Positions 18,136 through 26,950 of a stretch of 64,000 nt of DNA are shown here, in pieces; position 1 is the stretch's first letter; every line of letters starts with the position of its first letter. The DNA lies in NCBI GenBank assembly GCA_024637195.1, contig JAGXFN010000011.1:1-64000 (forward strand), written 5' to 3'. Position numbers and translations under genes: made by a program. The notes beneath the pieces were generated by a model, which worked only from the letters and a program-made list of their open reading frames with translations, was not told the DNA's origin and searched no databases. This DNA is from Arcobacter sp. GTDB lineage: Bacteria > Campylobacterota > Campylobacteria > Campylobacterales > Sulfurimonadaceae.

Positions 18136-19419
18136 CTACTGCGTAACTATCGCATAGGAGAGGTTTAGTATCTCTTTGTGTTTTGTGATGAAGCGGTTAA
18201 GATCATCGAGTTTAAGCGCTTCTATCTTCTCAAGCTCACGCTGGTCATTGTCTAGAGGAGCGCCCTTGTAGTAGTTCATAAAGGTGCGCGAAAGCCGTTG
18301 TGACAAGGTCTCTACACGAAGCGGCTCGCTTCCCGAAAGGAACTTCTTCGCCTGGTCTAGCTCCTCCTGGGTAACCCCTTTTTCTACAAACGTTTTTATG
18401 ACTTCATTGACGCTTTTGCGCGCCTCGTCTTTCGACTCGAGCTTCGTCTGAAGATAGCCGGAGAAGAAGGCATGCGAACGGTTCACTTGTACACGGGCGT
18501 AAGCGGAGTAGGCCAGTCCTTTTTTCACGCGGATCTCTTCCATCAGACGGCTGCCAAAGCCGCTGGAGCCCAAAATAAAGATCGCAACACGCGCCTTGTA
18601 ATACTCTTCGTCACCCGTTTTCATCTCAAAGGGGCTACCGAAGTAAACATAGGCCTGCTCTGTTTTTTTGCGTATGATCTCCTCTTCTACCTTCGGATTG
18701 ACACTGAAATAAGGAAGCGCTACCTCTTTTCCTTTTTCAAGCCCAAAAAGCAGGGTAATGATGCTTGCATTGACCTCTGTTTTGTTCACATCTCCGCCGA
18801 TCACACAGATCGCGCGGTTTACTACGATGGACTCTTTGGCAAAAGCTTTTATGTCGTCTAGTGTGATGGCTTTGACACTTTTGGTCGTTCCGATAGAATT
18901 CTTCGCTAAAACGGTGTTCTTAAAAAGCAAGGATTGCAGTGCGTTTTGTGCCACATAATCAAAGTCCGTGCTTTTTCGCTGGATCTCTCCAAGCGTGACT
19001 GTTTTTACCTGATCGAGTGCATCTTGGGTAAAATTTGGGTCATTTAACAATGCGATCAGTGCCGAAAGGGCCTGGGGAAAATACTCCTTAAGACAGGAAA
19101 GTTCAAAGACAAAGGTCTCTACGCCTGCATGGGCAGAGATATGGATCGCCTTGGCATCAAGTTGCTCCGCAAAGGCCGCACTACCGAGGGTTTTTGTCCC
19201 CTCTGAGTACATTTTAGCCACAGCGCGCGCGAGACCTGCATGTTCCACATTGGCGATTGAGCCTGCGTTTTTAAAGACCAGCTGCATCGATACGATTGGC
19301 AGACGCTTGTCCTCTTCGTAAATCACAGGTACAGTAACGCCCTGAACATCAATCTCTAAAATTTCGTTTCCCATTATAACCTCGCTCAATAAAATCATTA
19401 CAAAAAGTAGTCTTCTCAC
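18136..19419 (-). CDS. M16-family peptidase homologue lacking the zinc motif
   Basis: 427 residues with a signal-like N-terminus (MRRLLFVMILLSEVIMG), so probably periplasmic. The two-lobed M16B fold is recognisable (PIVSMQLVFKNAGS, later SSGFGSRLMEEIRVKKGLAYSAYA). The zinc signature HxxEH should follow GLA; here the sequence is GLARAVAKM, so all three key positions are replaced. The C-terminal Arg/Tyr substrate-binding pair (R in EIRVKKG, Y in LAYS) is kept. M16B enzymes can work as an active plus an inactive subunit, and this looks like the inactive type; no active partner is in the window. The start is GTG, overlapping the mqnC stop by one base. Confidence 0.85.
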   Translation of the reverse strand: MRRLLFVMILLSEVIMGNEILEIDVQGVTVPVIYEEDKRLPIVSMQLVFKNAGSIANVEHAGLARAVAKMYSEGTKTLGSAAFAEQLDAKAIHISAHAGVETFVFELSCLKEYFPQALSALIALLNDPNFTQDALDQVKTVTLGEIQRKSTDFDYVAQNALQSLLFKNTVLAKNSIGTTKSVKAITLDDIKAFAKESIVVNRAICVIGGDVNKTEVNASIITLLFGLEKGKEVALPYFSVNPKVEEEIIRKKTEQAYVYFGSPFEMKTGDEEYYKARVAIFILGSSGFGSRLMEEIRVKKGLAYSAYARVQVNRSHAFFSGYLQTKLESKDEARKSVNEVIKTFVEKGVTQEELDQAKKFLSGSEPLRVETLSQRLSRTFMNYYKGAPLDNDQRELEKIEALKLDDLNRFITKHKEILNLSYAIVTQ

Positions 19420-20465
19420 TAAAAAATCTCCAATGTATCGTATGCTGTGTTTCGAATAGCCGCTGTCTCGCCGATGTCTTTTATAAGATGCACCATCTCG
19501 TCTTTTGCCATTCTAAAACCCGCACCGGCGCTGCGCACGACGTTCTCTTCCATCATCGTAGATCCCAGGTCATTTGCGCCGAACTTAAGCGCCATCTGGC
19601 CGATGTAAGGCCCTTGCGTAACCCAGGAACTCTGGATATTAGGAACATTGTCCAAGAAGAGACGGGAAACTGCGAGCAGGCGAAGATAACGGTTCGACGA
19701 GGGCTTATCGATACTATCCATCTCTTCTACCAGCTGTGTGTTCTGCCCCTGAAATGACCACATAATGAAGGCTCTAAATCCGCCCGTCTCATCTTGAAGC
19801 TGGCGTATAAGGTTCCAATGCTCGACGATTTCCTCGTCCGTCTCAACGGTTCCGAACATCATCGTGGCGGTCGACTTTATCCCCAGCTGATGCGCCTGTC
19901 GATGCACATCTATCCAGACTGAGGCGTCATGTTTTTTCGGTGCGATGATGTCGCGCACCCTGTCGCTGAGTATCTCGGCGCCTGCTCCGGGAATGGAAGA
20001 GAGGCCCTTGGCTTTCAGACGTTCCAAGACCTCTTTGAGGCTAATCTTCGAGACCTTGGCAATGTAGTCAAGCTCTATTGCGGAGAAAGCGTGAATGGTG
20101 ATCTGCGGGTACTTTTCATGGATATGGCCGACAAGCTCTTCGTAAAAATCTATCTTGAGTTTGGGATGCACGCCGCCTTGAAAAAGGATCTGCGTTCCGC
20201 CTATAGCGACAAGCTCGTCGATCTTCTGATCGATCTCTTCATGGCTCAGGATGTACGCCTCGTCATCTTTGGCATGGCGATAGAAGGCGCAAAACTTACA
20301 ATCCACCCAGCAGACATTGGTGTAGTTGATATTTCTGTCGACGATAAAGGTGGTTATCCCCTTGGGATGAAGTTCTTTTTTTCGGGCAGAAGCCATTTTT
20401 CCGAGCTCTTTGAGATCGGCTTCGCGGATCAGTTTTAAAGCTTCTTCAGATGTCATTCTTTTCAT
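19419..20465 (-). CDS. mqnC: Cyclic dehypoxanthinyl futalosine synthase (radical SAM)
   Basis: 348 residues. The radical-SAM cluster CxxxCxxC is at Cys52, Cys56 and Cys59 (NVCWVDCKFCAFYR). Family hallmarks include FQGGVHP, IPGAGAEIL, FIMWSFQGQNT and KFGANDLGSTMMEENVVR. MqnC cyclises dehypoxanthine futalosine in the futalosine route to menaquinone, the quinone pathway of Campylobacterota. The paralogue MqnE makes a different reaction; the FQG and NDLGS features here favour MqnC. It lies between nusB (74 bp upstream) and the M16-type gene. Confidence 0.92.
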   Translation of the reverse strand: MKRMTSEEALKLIREADLKELGKMASARKKELHPKGITTFIVDRNINYTNVCWVDCKFCAFYRHAKDDEAYILSHEEIDQKIDELVAIGGTQILFQGGVHPKLKIDFYEELVGHIHEKYPQITIHAFSAIELDYIAKVSKISLKEVLERLKAKGLSSIPGAGAEILSDRVRDIIAPKKHDASVWIDVHRQAHQLGIKSTATMMFGTVETDEEIVEHWNLIRQLQDETGGFRAFIMWSFQGQNTQLVEEMDSIDKPSSNRYLRLLAVSRLFLDNVPNIQSSWVTQGPYIGQMALKFGANDLGSTMMEENVVRSAGAGFRMAKDEMVHLIKDIGETAAIRNTAYDTLEIF

Positions 20466-20539
20466 TGTTTACCTCTTTGAGTGCCATTGTCTGCGCGTAC
20501 CGGGTTTAGAAAGAGGAGTTGCGGAGCAGGAGACATGGT

Positions 20540-20938
20540 CTACTTTGTATTAGCGATCGCGTCGAGTACCCCGTTGATGAACTTAGGAGACTGCTCTGTT
20601 CCGAAAGCCTTTGTGATCTCTATCGCTTCGTTGATGATCACCGCAGAGTCAAGTTCGCCGAACAAGATCTCGTACCCGCCCAAACGAAGCGTAGCGCGTT
20701 CTATCGAACCCAAACGGTCAAATTCCCAATCTTTAAGACTGTCAATGATCTTCTTATCGATCTCGTCAAGATGATCAATGACACCTTTGAAAAGGTCCAT
20801 CGCAAAGTCACGTTGCTTGTTTCGGATCTTCTTCTCTTCGAGTATCTCATCGGAGTGTTCTGCAATATTTTGGTTACCTAAGTCATAGGCATAAAGAAGA
20901 CTGACTACGGCCATTCTTGCGTGGTGACGTGTCGCCAT
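20540..20938 (-). CDS. nusB: Transcription antitermination factor NusB
   Basis: 132 residues, all-helical. The start [19 protein letters not shown] matches the Arg-rich NusB N-terminus, and INEAIEITKAFG and FINGVLDAIA are conserved in the C-terminal half. NusB with NusE/S10 binds boxA RNA and promotes rRNA antitermination. The ATG overlaps the ribH stop (TAATG). This ribH-nusB pairing is common in bacteria. Confidence 0.95.
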   Translation of the reverse strand: MATRHHARMAVVSLLYAYDLGNQNIAEHSDEILEEKKIRNKQRDFAMDLFKGVIDHLDEIDKKIIDSLKDWEFDRLGSIERATLRLGGYEILFGELDSAVIINEAIEITKAFGTEQSPKFINGVLDAIANTK

Positions 20939-21408
20939 TATGCTTGGATCTCATGGTAAAGGTTTATCATCTCGATCAGTGTCACCATAGCTTCTGCGCC
21001 TTTGTTTCCGGCCTTGCTGCCTGCACGCTCTATCGCCTGCTCTATCGTGTCTACTGTCAACAATCCGAAGGCTACGGGCTTGTTAAACTTAAGCGCCATC
21101 GTTGCGATGCCTTTGGTAGCTTCTGCGGAGATATAGTCAAAATGCGGTGTGGCTCCGCGAATAACAGCACCCAGACAGCAGACTGCTTCGTACTTTCCGC
21201 TCGCCAATACGCGCTCAAGCGCCAAAGGCAGCTCAAATGCGCCCGGTACAAGGATAAGCTCTAAGTCTTCTTCGTTTCCGCCGTGGCGAAGGTAGGCGTC
21301 TTTTGCGCCCTCGACCAAACGGTCAGTGATGATGTGGTTGAAACGTGAGTTGATGATCGCTACTTTTTTGCCTGGTACGACCTGAAGTTTTCCTTCTACA
21401 ATTTTCAT
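20938..21408 (-). CDS. ribH: 6,7-dimethyl-8-ribityllumazine synthase
   Basis: 156 residues from the ATG at 21406-21408, which has AGAGGA six bases upstream; an in-frame TTG one codon earlier is less likely. Hallmarks are [15 protein letters not shown] and [13 protein letters not shown] with the catalytic His. It condenses the pyrimidine and dihydroxybutanone phosphate precursors in riboflavin synthesis. ribA, another riboflavin gene, lies far away at 39.5 kb. ribH follows kdsA by 50 bp. Confidence 0.95.
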   Translation of the reverse strand: MKIVEGKLQVVPGKKVAIINSRFNHIITDRLVEGAKDAYLRHGGNEEDLELILVPGAFELPLALERVLASGKYEAVCCLGAVIRGATPHFDYISAEATKGIATMALKFNKPVAFGLLTVDTIEQAIERAGSKAGNKGAEAMVTLIEMINLYHEIQA

Positions 21409-21458
21409 CAATTGTCCTCTGTAAAATTTAGTTTATGTGTAATATTTAAATTCAATAA

Positions 21459-22259
21459 TTATATCGAAGATACTTCTTTAATCTTCTGAAGTTTGACCAC
21501 CAGCTTTTCAAGATCGTCCAGCTTGACCATATTTGGTCCGTCCGAGAGTGCTATAGAAGGATCAAAGTGCGTCTCGAAAAAGTAGCCGTCTACGCCCACT
21601 GCAGCCGCGGCTTTTGCAAGGTAGGGAACCATGGATGAGTCGCCGCCTGTTTTTCCGCCCTGTGAGCCTGGCATCTGCACACTGTGTGTCGCGTCGAAGA
21701 TCACCGGCGCAAACTTTTTCATGATCACCAAAGCGCGCATATCGACCACAAGGTTTCCGTATCCGAAAGTCGAGCCGCGTTCGCAGAGATAGACGCCGTG
21801 CTTGAGAGAGTTCTCATAGCTCGCCTCCGTACAGCCGCGGGTGTTGAGTACTTTGAGTACCGGATAAAGCATATCAGAAGGCGCAAGAAACTGCCCTTTT
21901 TTGATGTTGACGATACACTTTGTCTTTGCCGCAGCTACGAGCAGGTCTGTCTGGCGGCACAAAAAAGCCGGGATCTGAAGGATATCGACGACTTTTGCAA
22001 CCGCCTCGACCTGAGCGCTCTCATGCACGTCGGTTACGATCTTGAAGCCGAAGCTGTCTTTGACCTTCTGCAAAATACGCATCCCCTCTTCGAGTCCAGG
22101 GCCTCTGTAGCTTTCCAAAGAGGTGCGGTTCGCCTTGTCAAAGCTCGCCTTGAAGTAAAAATCGATCTGCGGGTTTTCGTGGTAAGGACGAAGCGCCTCC
22201 GCTATTTTGAAAACATTCTCTTCACTCTCAATTACACAAGGGCCTGCAAAAAGTACCAT
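21459..22259 (-). CDS. kdsA: 3-deoxy-8-phosphooctulonate synthase (KDO-8-P synthase)
   Basis: 266 residues. It begins [14 protein letters not shown], with [29 protein letters not shown] and [11 protein letters not shown] in the expected order. The enzyme joins phosphoenolpyruvate and arabinose-5-phosphate to make KDO-8-P for the lipopolysaccharide core. The Cys in AGPCVIE and His in DVHES suggest the metal-dependent class. It heads the kdsA-ribH-nusB-mqnC run. Confidence 0.96.
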   Translation of the reverse strand: MVLFAGPCVIESEENVFKIAEALRPYHENPQIDFYFKASFDKANRTSLESYRGPGLEEGMRILQKVKDSFGFKIVTDVHESAQVEAVAKVVDILQIPAFLCRQTDLLVAAAKTKCIVNIKKGQFLAPSDMLYPVLKVLNTRGCTEASYENSLKHGVYLCERGSTFGYGNLVVDMRALVIMKKFAPVIFDATHSVQMPGSQGGKTGGDSSMVPYLAKAAAAVGVDGYFFETHFDPSIALSDGPNMVKLDDLEKLVVKLQKIKEVSSI

Positions 22260-22289
22260 TTTTTATCCTTTTAGTGGCGAAATTATATC

Positions 22290-23177
22290 TTATTTTTTTA
22301 TGACCAAAAGGCCTGCGATGAAAATCGCCAAAATACCAAAGGCACTTGTCAGGTTCGGCAAAGCGTCTCCCATAAAGAGCCCGATGATAATGGCGAAGAC
22401 GATGTTTGAGTACGAGACCGCGCCGACGATCCCTGCTCTGGTCACACCGTAGGCCTTCGTCATATAGATCTGCGCCATTGTCGCAAAAAGCCCAAGACCG
22501 AGGATGTAAAACCAATCTATGCCCTTTGGCATCGTAAACTCCGCGAAGAGAAAATCAAGCGCATCAGTATGGATAAAAGGCTCCAAGGCCAGAAGCAGCA
22601 AGGGACCAAGACTCCCTACACTCATAAAAGAGAGTACGATCGCGCGGGTGTCATAATAGTCTCTCAGTTCTCTCACCGAAGTGTAGGCCAGGGCTGCGCC
22701 TACACCGCTGAAGACACCCAGAATATCCGTCTTGCTCAGGGTGAAACCGCTGGGCTGCGCGATCAGGACGATGCCCATAAACCCTGCAAAAAGCGCTATC
22801 CAGCCGTAAAATCCCATCTTCTCTTTTAAAAAGATGTAGGCAAAAAAGGCGGTAAAGATCGGCGAGGTCTTCGAGAAGGTCATGGCGTCCGCCAGCGAGA
22901 TATGCGATATGTTGTAGAAAAAAGCCAGCAGCGCCAAAAAGCCCATAAGACCGCGGAAAAAGAGCAGAAAAGGACGGCCCCCTTTTTGAACCAAGGGACT
23001 TTTTAAAACCATGAACCCTATCATCGCCACACCGAAGATATTTCTGAAAAAGACCACCTCCAAAGAACTCATACTACCGCTGAGTTCTTTGGCAAAGGCG
23101 CCCATCAGCGCAAACAAAAAAGAGGCGAAGAGCATATAGAGCACGCCTTTGTCAATAGAACTTATTTTTTGTAACAT
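22290..23177 (-). CDS. EamA/DMT-family permease
   Basis: 295 residues with about ten hydrophobic helices in two related halves, as in drug/metabolite transporters. Typical stretches: LFASFLFALMGAFAKEL and VVFFRNIFGVAMI in repeat one, and the conserved PIFTAFFAYIFLKEKM before repeat two. The substrate cannot be told from sequence. It begins almost at its promoter: a shared palindrome CTAGAATTCTAG (23182-23193) offers a -10 to both this gene and the divergent DjlA-like gene. Confidence 0.85.
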   Translation of the reverse strand: MLQKISSIDKGVLYMLFASFLFALMGAFAKELSGSMSSLEVVFFRNIFGVAMIGFMVLKSPLVQKGGRPFLLFFRGLMGFLALLAFFYNISHISLADAMTFSKTSPIFTAFFAYIFLKEKMGFYGWIALFAGFMGIVLIAQPSGFTLSKTDILGVFSGVGAALAYTSVRELRDYYDTRAIVLSFMSVGSLGPLLLLALEPFIHTDALDFLFAEFTMPKGIDWFYILGLGLFATMAQIYMTKAYGVTRAGIVGAVSYSNIVFAIIIGLFMGDALPNLTSAFGILAIFIAGLLVIKK

Positions 23178-23181
23178 AATG

Positions 23182-23193
23182 CTAGAATTCTAG
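23182..23193. promoter_or_regulatory. Palindromic overlapping -10 elements of divergent genes
   Basis: CTAGAATTCTAG is a perfect 12-bp palindrome giving TAGAAT as a -10 on both strands. On the plus strand it is preceded by TGC (extended -10). Overlapping promoters would make the permease and DjlA-like genes compete for polymerase. The minus transcript would be nearly leaderless. Confidence 0.4.
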
Positions 23194-23224
23194 TCAATCT
23201 TTTATTAATTACAAGGAAAAAACA

Positions 23225-23983
23225 ATGTTTAACCTCATATTCTTTAGTATCGTCTTCTATGTGCTTTATCGCATCTTCAAAAGTTACAAGCGCTTTCAGC
23301 AGCATTATTACACGCAGGAGCAGTTTAGAAATATGCGCATCACCAAAGAGGCTATCGCCGGCAGCGAGCTGGGCCTTTTTGTAGCCTTGTGTGCCAAGGT
23401 CGCCAAGGCAGACGGGCGTATTGACGAGCTCGAAGCCGAACTCATCGGCAATATGTTCACCGATATCTCCCGTGTCTTTCCCGAACCCCACACGGTCAAG
23501 GAGTACCTCAAAGAAATTTTCAGCGAGGAGAAAAAACAGCCGCGCAATGTCGACCGCATCGTCTCTGAGCTCTATATCCTGATCCACAAAGACAAACAAA
23601 AACGCCAGATGATGATGAGCTTTTTGATCAACATTGCCTTTATCGACACCAAAGTCACCCATGCCGAAGAGAGCCTGCTGACCAAGATAGCCGCTTTCTT
23701 GCACTTCAGCTCAGATGAATTTGAGTCGATGATGAATCAGTTCCGCGCAAGCTTCTCGCAAACGACAGTACACAGCTCCCTAGACGAGGCCTACAAGCTT
23801 TTGGGCGTTTCAGCCTCGGACGATCTCGATACCATCAAGAAAAAATACCGTACTTTGGTCAAAAAACACCATCCCGACATCATCAAGGCCCAGGGCGCGG
23901 ATGAGGATTACGTCAGAGCCGCAACGAAAAAGATCCAGGAGATCAACGCAGCCTATGAGATGATCAAGAAGCGAAAAGCTTAA
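23225..23983 (+). CDS. DjlA-like membrane-anchored J-domain protein with TerB-type middle domain
   Basis: 252 residues. One N-terminal membrane helix (about 2-18) is followed by a TerB/DjlA-type helical domain (CAKVAKADGRIDELEAELI, then IAFIDTKVTHAEESLL) with acidic metal-binding-like loops. A C-terminal J domain (about 183-252) carries the HPD tripeptide in KKHHPDI. This order is that of DjlA, a co-chaperone that stimulates DnaK at the inner membrane. Confidence 0.88.
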   Translation: MFNLIFFSIVFYVLYRIFKSYKRFQQHYYTQEQFRNMRITKEAIAGSELGLFVALCAKVAKADGRIDELEAELIGNMFTDISRVFPEPHTVKEYLKEIFSEEKKQPRNVDRIVSELYILIHKDKQKRQMMMSFLINIAFIDTKVTHAEESLLTKIAAFLHFSSDEFESMMNQFRASFSQTTVHSSLDEAYKLLGVSASDDLDTIKKKYRTLVKKHHPDIIKAQGADEDYVRAATKKIQEINAAYEMIKKRKA

Positions 23984-23992
23984 GACCGCCTC

Positions 23993-24955
23993 TTAGCGCA
24001 GCGTGCGCTGATACTTCACAATCCTCTCCTTCATTGAGCCAAAGTGGTCAAACTTCAGATGCATAAACGTCAGTCCCAGATAAAGAACCGCCATCATCGA
24101 CCAGACGATAGCGAACTGCCTGGCAGGTTTTTTGACCAAGTAGGAGATAAGAAGGTTTAGCTGTACGTAGTTTCCCACCCCCGAGATCATATAAAAAAAT
24201 AAAAAGATAAAAATCACACTGGCTGTCGGGTCAATCCACAAAACAAAGCGTTCCACCTCATGGTTGAGCATCTCACGCAGATATTTGTAGCTGAGCAGGC
24301 TCACCAGAGAAAAGAGCAGAAACTTAAAAGCCAGCACCAACCCTCTGTCAAAAAACAGCGTTCTCAGGTTGGCCTTGGCACGCAGTCCAAAGAGCACGTC
24401 AAAGATCAAGAACGAGAAAAGAAGGGTGATAATAAAGGCTTCCATCAGGTCCGAAGTCAAAGAGAAGAAGAGCATAAAGAGCAGGACATGATAGCCCAGC
24501 TTCTGATCCAGACGATTTTTCGCATAGAGCTGGGCGATACTGTCGCGGCTTTGCAAAAGCTTGTTGCCTAAAAAAGTCCAAAAAAGGAAGAGGACTACAA
24601 AGGCGCCCAGACCCAGAATAATCCAGCGGGCATTTAGACTAAAAAGAACCGAGGCCTTGATAAAGAGTAAAAAAAATGCCCCGCCCAACAGCGGAATAGA
24701 AATAATAAAAAAAGGCAGTTTGATATAAAACATGATAAGACGGGAGGCATCCTTGTCTTTGATAAGAGCATTGTAGGTCAGTAAAAGCTTGTTGTTGGCG
24801 ATGATGAGGCGAAGCGGATAGTAGAGCACCAAGGTCAGCAGCAAAAAAAGCGTTGTCGTCACCTGCCGGGTTGGTTCATAGGCGTTAAAGAGGGTCAGCG
24901 CGATAAAGGCGATCGCCAAAAAAAGAAAAGAGAAAGAGGCCAGTTTTTTAATCAT
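23993..24955 (-). CDS. Polytopic membrane protein, function unknown
   Basis: 320 residues with about eight to nine hydrophobic segments and basic loops. I recognise no family motif. It begins MIKKLASFSFLFLAIAFIAL and ends with a charged tail (SMKERIVKYQRTLR). It converges on the DjlA-like gene with a 9-bp gap and is divergent from the AEC permease. Length and codon use look like a real gene. Confidence 0.7.
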   Translation of the reverse strand: MIKKLASFSFLFLAIAFIALTLFNAYEPTRQVTTTLFLLLTLVLYYPLRLIIANNKLLLTYNALIKDKDASRLIMFYIKLPFFIISIPLLGGAFFLLFIKASVLFSLNARWIILGLGAFVVLFLFWTFLGNKLLQSRDSIAQLYAKNRLDQKLGYHVLLFMLFFSLTSDLMEAFIITLLFSFLIFDVLFGLRAKANLRTLFFDRGLVLAFKFLLFSLVSLLSYKYLREMLNHEVERFVLWIDPTASVIFIFLFFYMISGVGNYVQLNLLISYLVKKPARQFAIVWSMMAVLYLGLTFMHLKFDHFGSMKERIVKYQRTLR

Positions 24956-25007
24956 TTGAAGAATATTACTATAAACTTCTTGCTAACATACTAAAAAAAG
25001 GACATCT

Positions 25008-25916
25008 TTGGGCAGCATTTTTTTGGCAGTGATCTCCATTTACCTTTTTATCCTTGTCGGCTATAGCGCCAAATATTTTTTCAAAGAGAAAATCGACGAG
25101 AAGTCTCTAAACCTACTTTCTGTCTATTTTCTGCAGGTCTTTTTGACCTTTTGGGGACTTTTAAAGCGCCCTATCGACAGCGAACTTCTGCTCGCGCCCC
25201 TGTTTTATCTCGGCATCGTCGTCATTATCCTAACCCTCGCTTTTTTCATGGCACGCCAGCTGTTTACGGATCCAAAAGAGCGCTCCATCGCCTCCATAGC
25301 AGCTCTTATCGGCAACACAGGAAACCTCGGTATTCCCGTGGGTATTGCCATATTTGGCGAAGAGAGCATCCCTTTTACGACGCTGATCAATCTTTTCAAT
25401 GTCTTTATCGTCTACACGCTGGGTGTCTACTTCTACTCACGCGGCCATTTTTCGATGAGAGAGTCACTTCGCAACATCTTCAAACTTCCTATCTTGTGGT
25501 TTGCCCTGCTCGCACTGGGCTTTAACTTCTACGAGGTCAGCCTGCCAAAAGAGATCATGAAGGTCTTGGAAATGGGCGCCTATTCGAGCATGGTCATTCA
25601 GCTTATCATCCTGGGAATGTTCCTGCACAGCGTCAGACTCCGCCACCTCAACCTAAGACTTATCTCTTTTGTCAATGTGACGAAGTTCATCCTGCTGCCG
25701 GCGCTTGCCTTTTTTATGCTGCAGTTTGCCCCGTTTTCGACGATGATAAAGGGGATCATCTTTATGGAACTCTTTATGCCTTTGGCCGTTGCCAATGTCA
25801 ACCTCTCCTCGCTCTACGACTGCCGCAGCGAAGATGTCACGGCCCTTATTTTTATCTCTTCTTTACTCTTTTTGCTCTTTGGCTTCTTCGGACTTTACAT
25901 CATCAAACTGCTCTAA
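25008..25916 (+). CDS. AEC (auxin efflux carrier) family permease
   Basis: 302 residues with about ten transmembrane helices. The first half contains the family-typical SIAALIGNTGNLGIPVGIAI, where the Asn/Gly/Pro crossing lies; the second half has the related MPLAVANVNLSSLYD. Such carriers move organic anions such as malate or malonate, but the substrate here is unknown. The start is TTG with AAAAAGGA just upstream; no closer ATG fits the N-terminal helix. Confidence 0.88.
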   Translation: MGSIFLAVISIYLFILVGYSAKYFFKEKIDEKSLNLLSVYFLQVFLTFWGLLKRPIDSELLLAPLFYLGIVVIILTLAFFMARQLFTDPKERSIASIAALIGNTGNLGIPVGIAIFGEESIPFTTLINLFNVFIVYTLGVYFYSRGHFSMRESLRNIFKLPILWFALLALGFNFYEVSLPKEIMKVLEMGAYSSMVIQLIILGMFLHSVRLRHLNLRLISFVNVTKFILLPALAFFMLQFAPFSTMIKGIIFMELFMPLAVANVNLSSLYDCRSEDVTALIFISSLLFLLFGFFGLYIIKLL

Positions 25917-25919
25917 GCC

Positions 25920-26402
25920 TTAGTCGAGTATCTCCGGAGAGAGTCCCACGATCCATTCATAAGCGATCACGCTGGGTTTTTTGTCCGTCTCAACGAGGAA
26001 AAAGTGGCGGCTCTCTTCAAGAAACTCTGCGGCAATCAGCTTCGACTTTTCTGCCTCGCCAGGGCGCATCTTTAACAACACCCTCGCTTTCTTAAAGATG
26101 TCTCGCGCTTGGGCGGCGGTAGGATCGGCATACTCTATACGGTCGCCTTTTCGGATAAGCGCGCGCTTCAAAAACAAAAAACCGCGCAAGGTCCGGTTAA
26201 AAAGAAAAAATCCAAGCAGTACGACAAGCACGGTCATGCTCCAATGGATAACAGAGAGTATAAAGCCAAGACTCAGAACAAAAAGCAGATAGAAAAAGAA
26301 GAAGACCGGCGTGAACTTTTCAAAGAGCATCACCCGCGAAATGATAAAAAAGCTTCGCAGCAGATGGCCATAGGGCTGAAGGGACTCTTTAAGCCGGCTC
26401 AC
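25920..26402 (-). CDS. Small membrane protein, function unknown
   Basis: About 160 residues with a hydrophobic hairpin (FFFFYLLFVLSLGFILSVI, then MTVLVVLLGFFLF) followed by a soluble region. No family recognised. I chose the GTG at 26400-26402 because it overlaps the upstream TGA as GTGA, typical of coupled translation. An ATG at 26447 would give 175 residues but needs a 49-bp overlap. It shares an operon with the phosphoribosyltransferase. Confidence 0.65.
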   Translation of the reverse strand: MSRLKESLQPYGHLLRSFFIISRVMLFEKFTPVFFFFYLLFVLSLGFILSVIHWSMTVLVVLLGFFLFNRTLRGFLFLKRALIRKGDRIEYADPTAAQARDIFKKARVLLKMRPGEAEKSKLIAAEFLEESRHFFLVETDKKPSVIAYEWIVGLSPEILD

Positions 26403-26851
26403 AACACGGCTTCTTGAAAATCTTTTTCCCAAAAAAACTCTATCCACTCGTTTGCCTCATGCACTGCAAAATCGGGCTGCATCAAGGCTGTTGGCTTGTA
26501 AAACAAGGTAGCGACCTTGAACTCGAGCTGCGGAAAGCATTTTTGCAAAAGAGAGAGTATCGCCCTGATCGTCTCTCCGCTGTCGACGATGTCATCAAGA
26601 ATGAGAACCTTTTTAGCCTCTTTGAGATCAGGAAGATTGAAGATCTGGCACTCACTGCCTTTTTGGTCCTTTTCATAAAGAACACTGTTAATGCTAAAAA
26701 TACGCCGGTTGTCGGTAGCAATGGCATAGGCATGTCCCAACGTCAATCCGCCGCGTGCTATAGCAAGCAAGGTGTCGGCTTTATAGGCTTTTGAAAGCTC
26801 CAACAGTTTTTTCGTGTCGTGTACAAATTCATCATAAGCATAGTAGCGCAT
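26399..26851 (-). CDS. Purine phosphoribosyltransferase-type protein
   Basis: 150 residues. The PRPP loop is clear (VLILDDIVDSGETI), as are AIARGGLTLG near the N-terminus and the C-terminal VHEANEWIEFFWE. Size and pattern fit the Gpt/xanthine-hypoxanthine branch, which salvages purine bases with PRPP. The base specificity cannot be read with confidence. It carries the octamer GCTATAGC at 26757-26764. Confidence 0.85.
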   Translation of the reverse strand: MRYYAYDEFVHDTKKLLELSKAYKADTLLAIARGGLTLGHAYAIATDNRRIFSINSVLYEKDQKGSECQIFNLPDLKEAKKVLILDDIVDSGETIRAILSLLQKCFPQLEFKVATLFYKPTALMQPDFAVHEANEWIEFFWEKDFQEAVL

Positions 26852-26950
26852 GGGTGTCCGTAGTATTAAAAATTGACATGATTGTAACGGGAATTTTCTT
26901 TTTTTAAGGATAATTTGTGTTAGAATGACCTAATTTTTTTAAGGTCGGGT

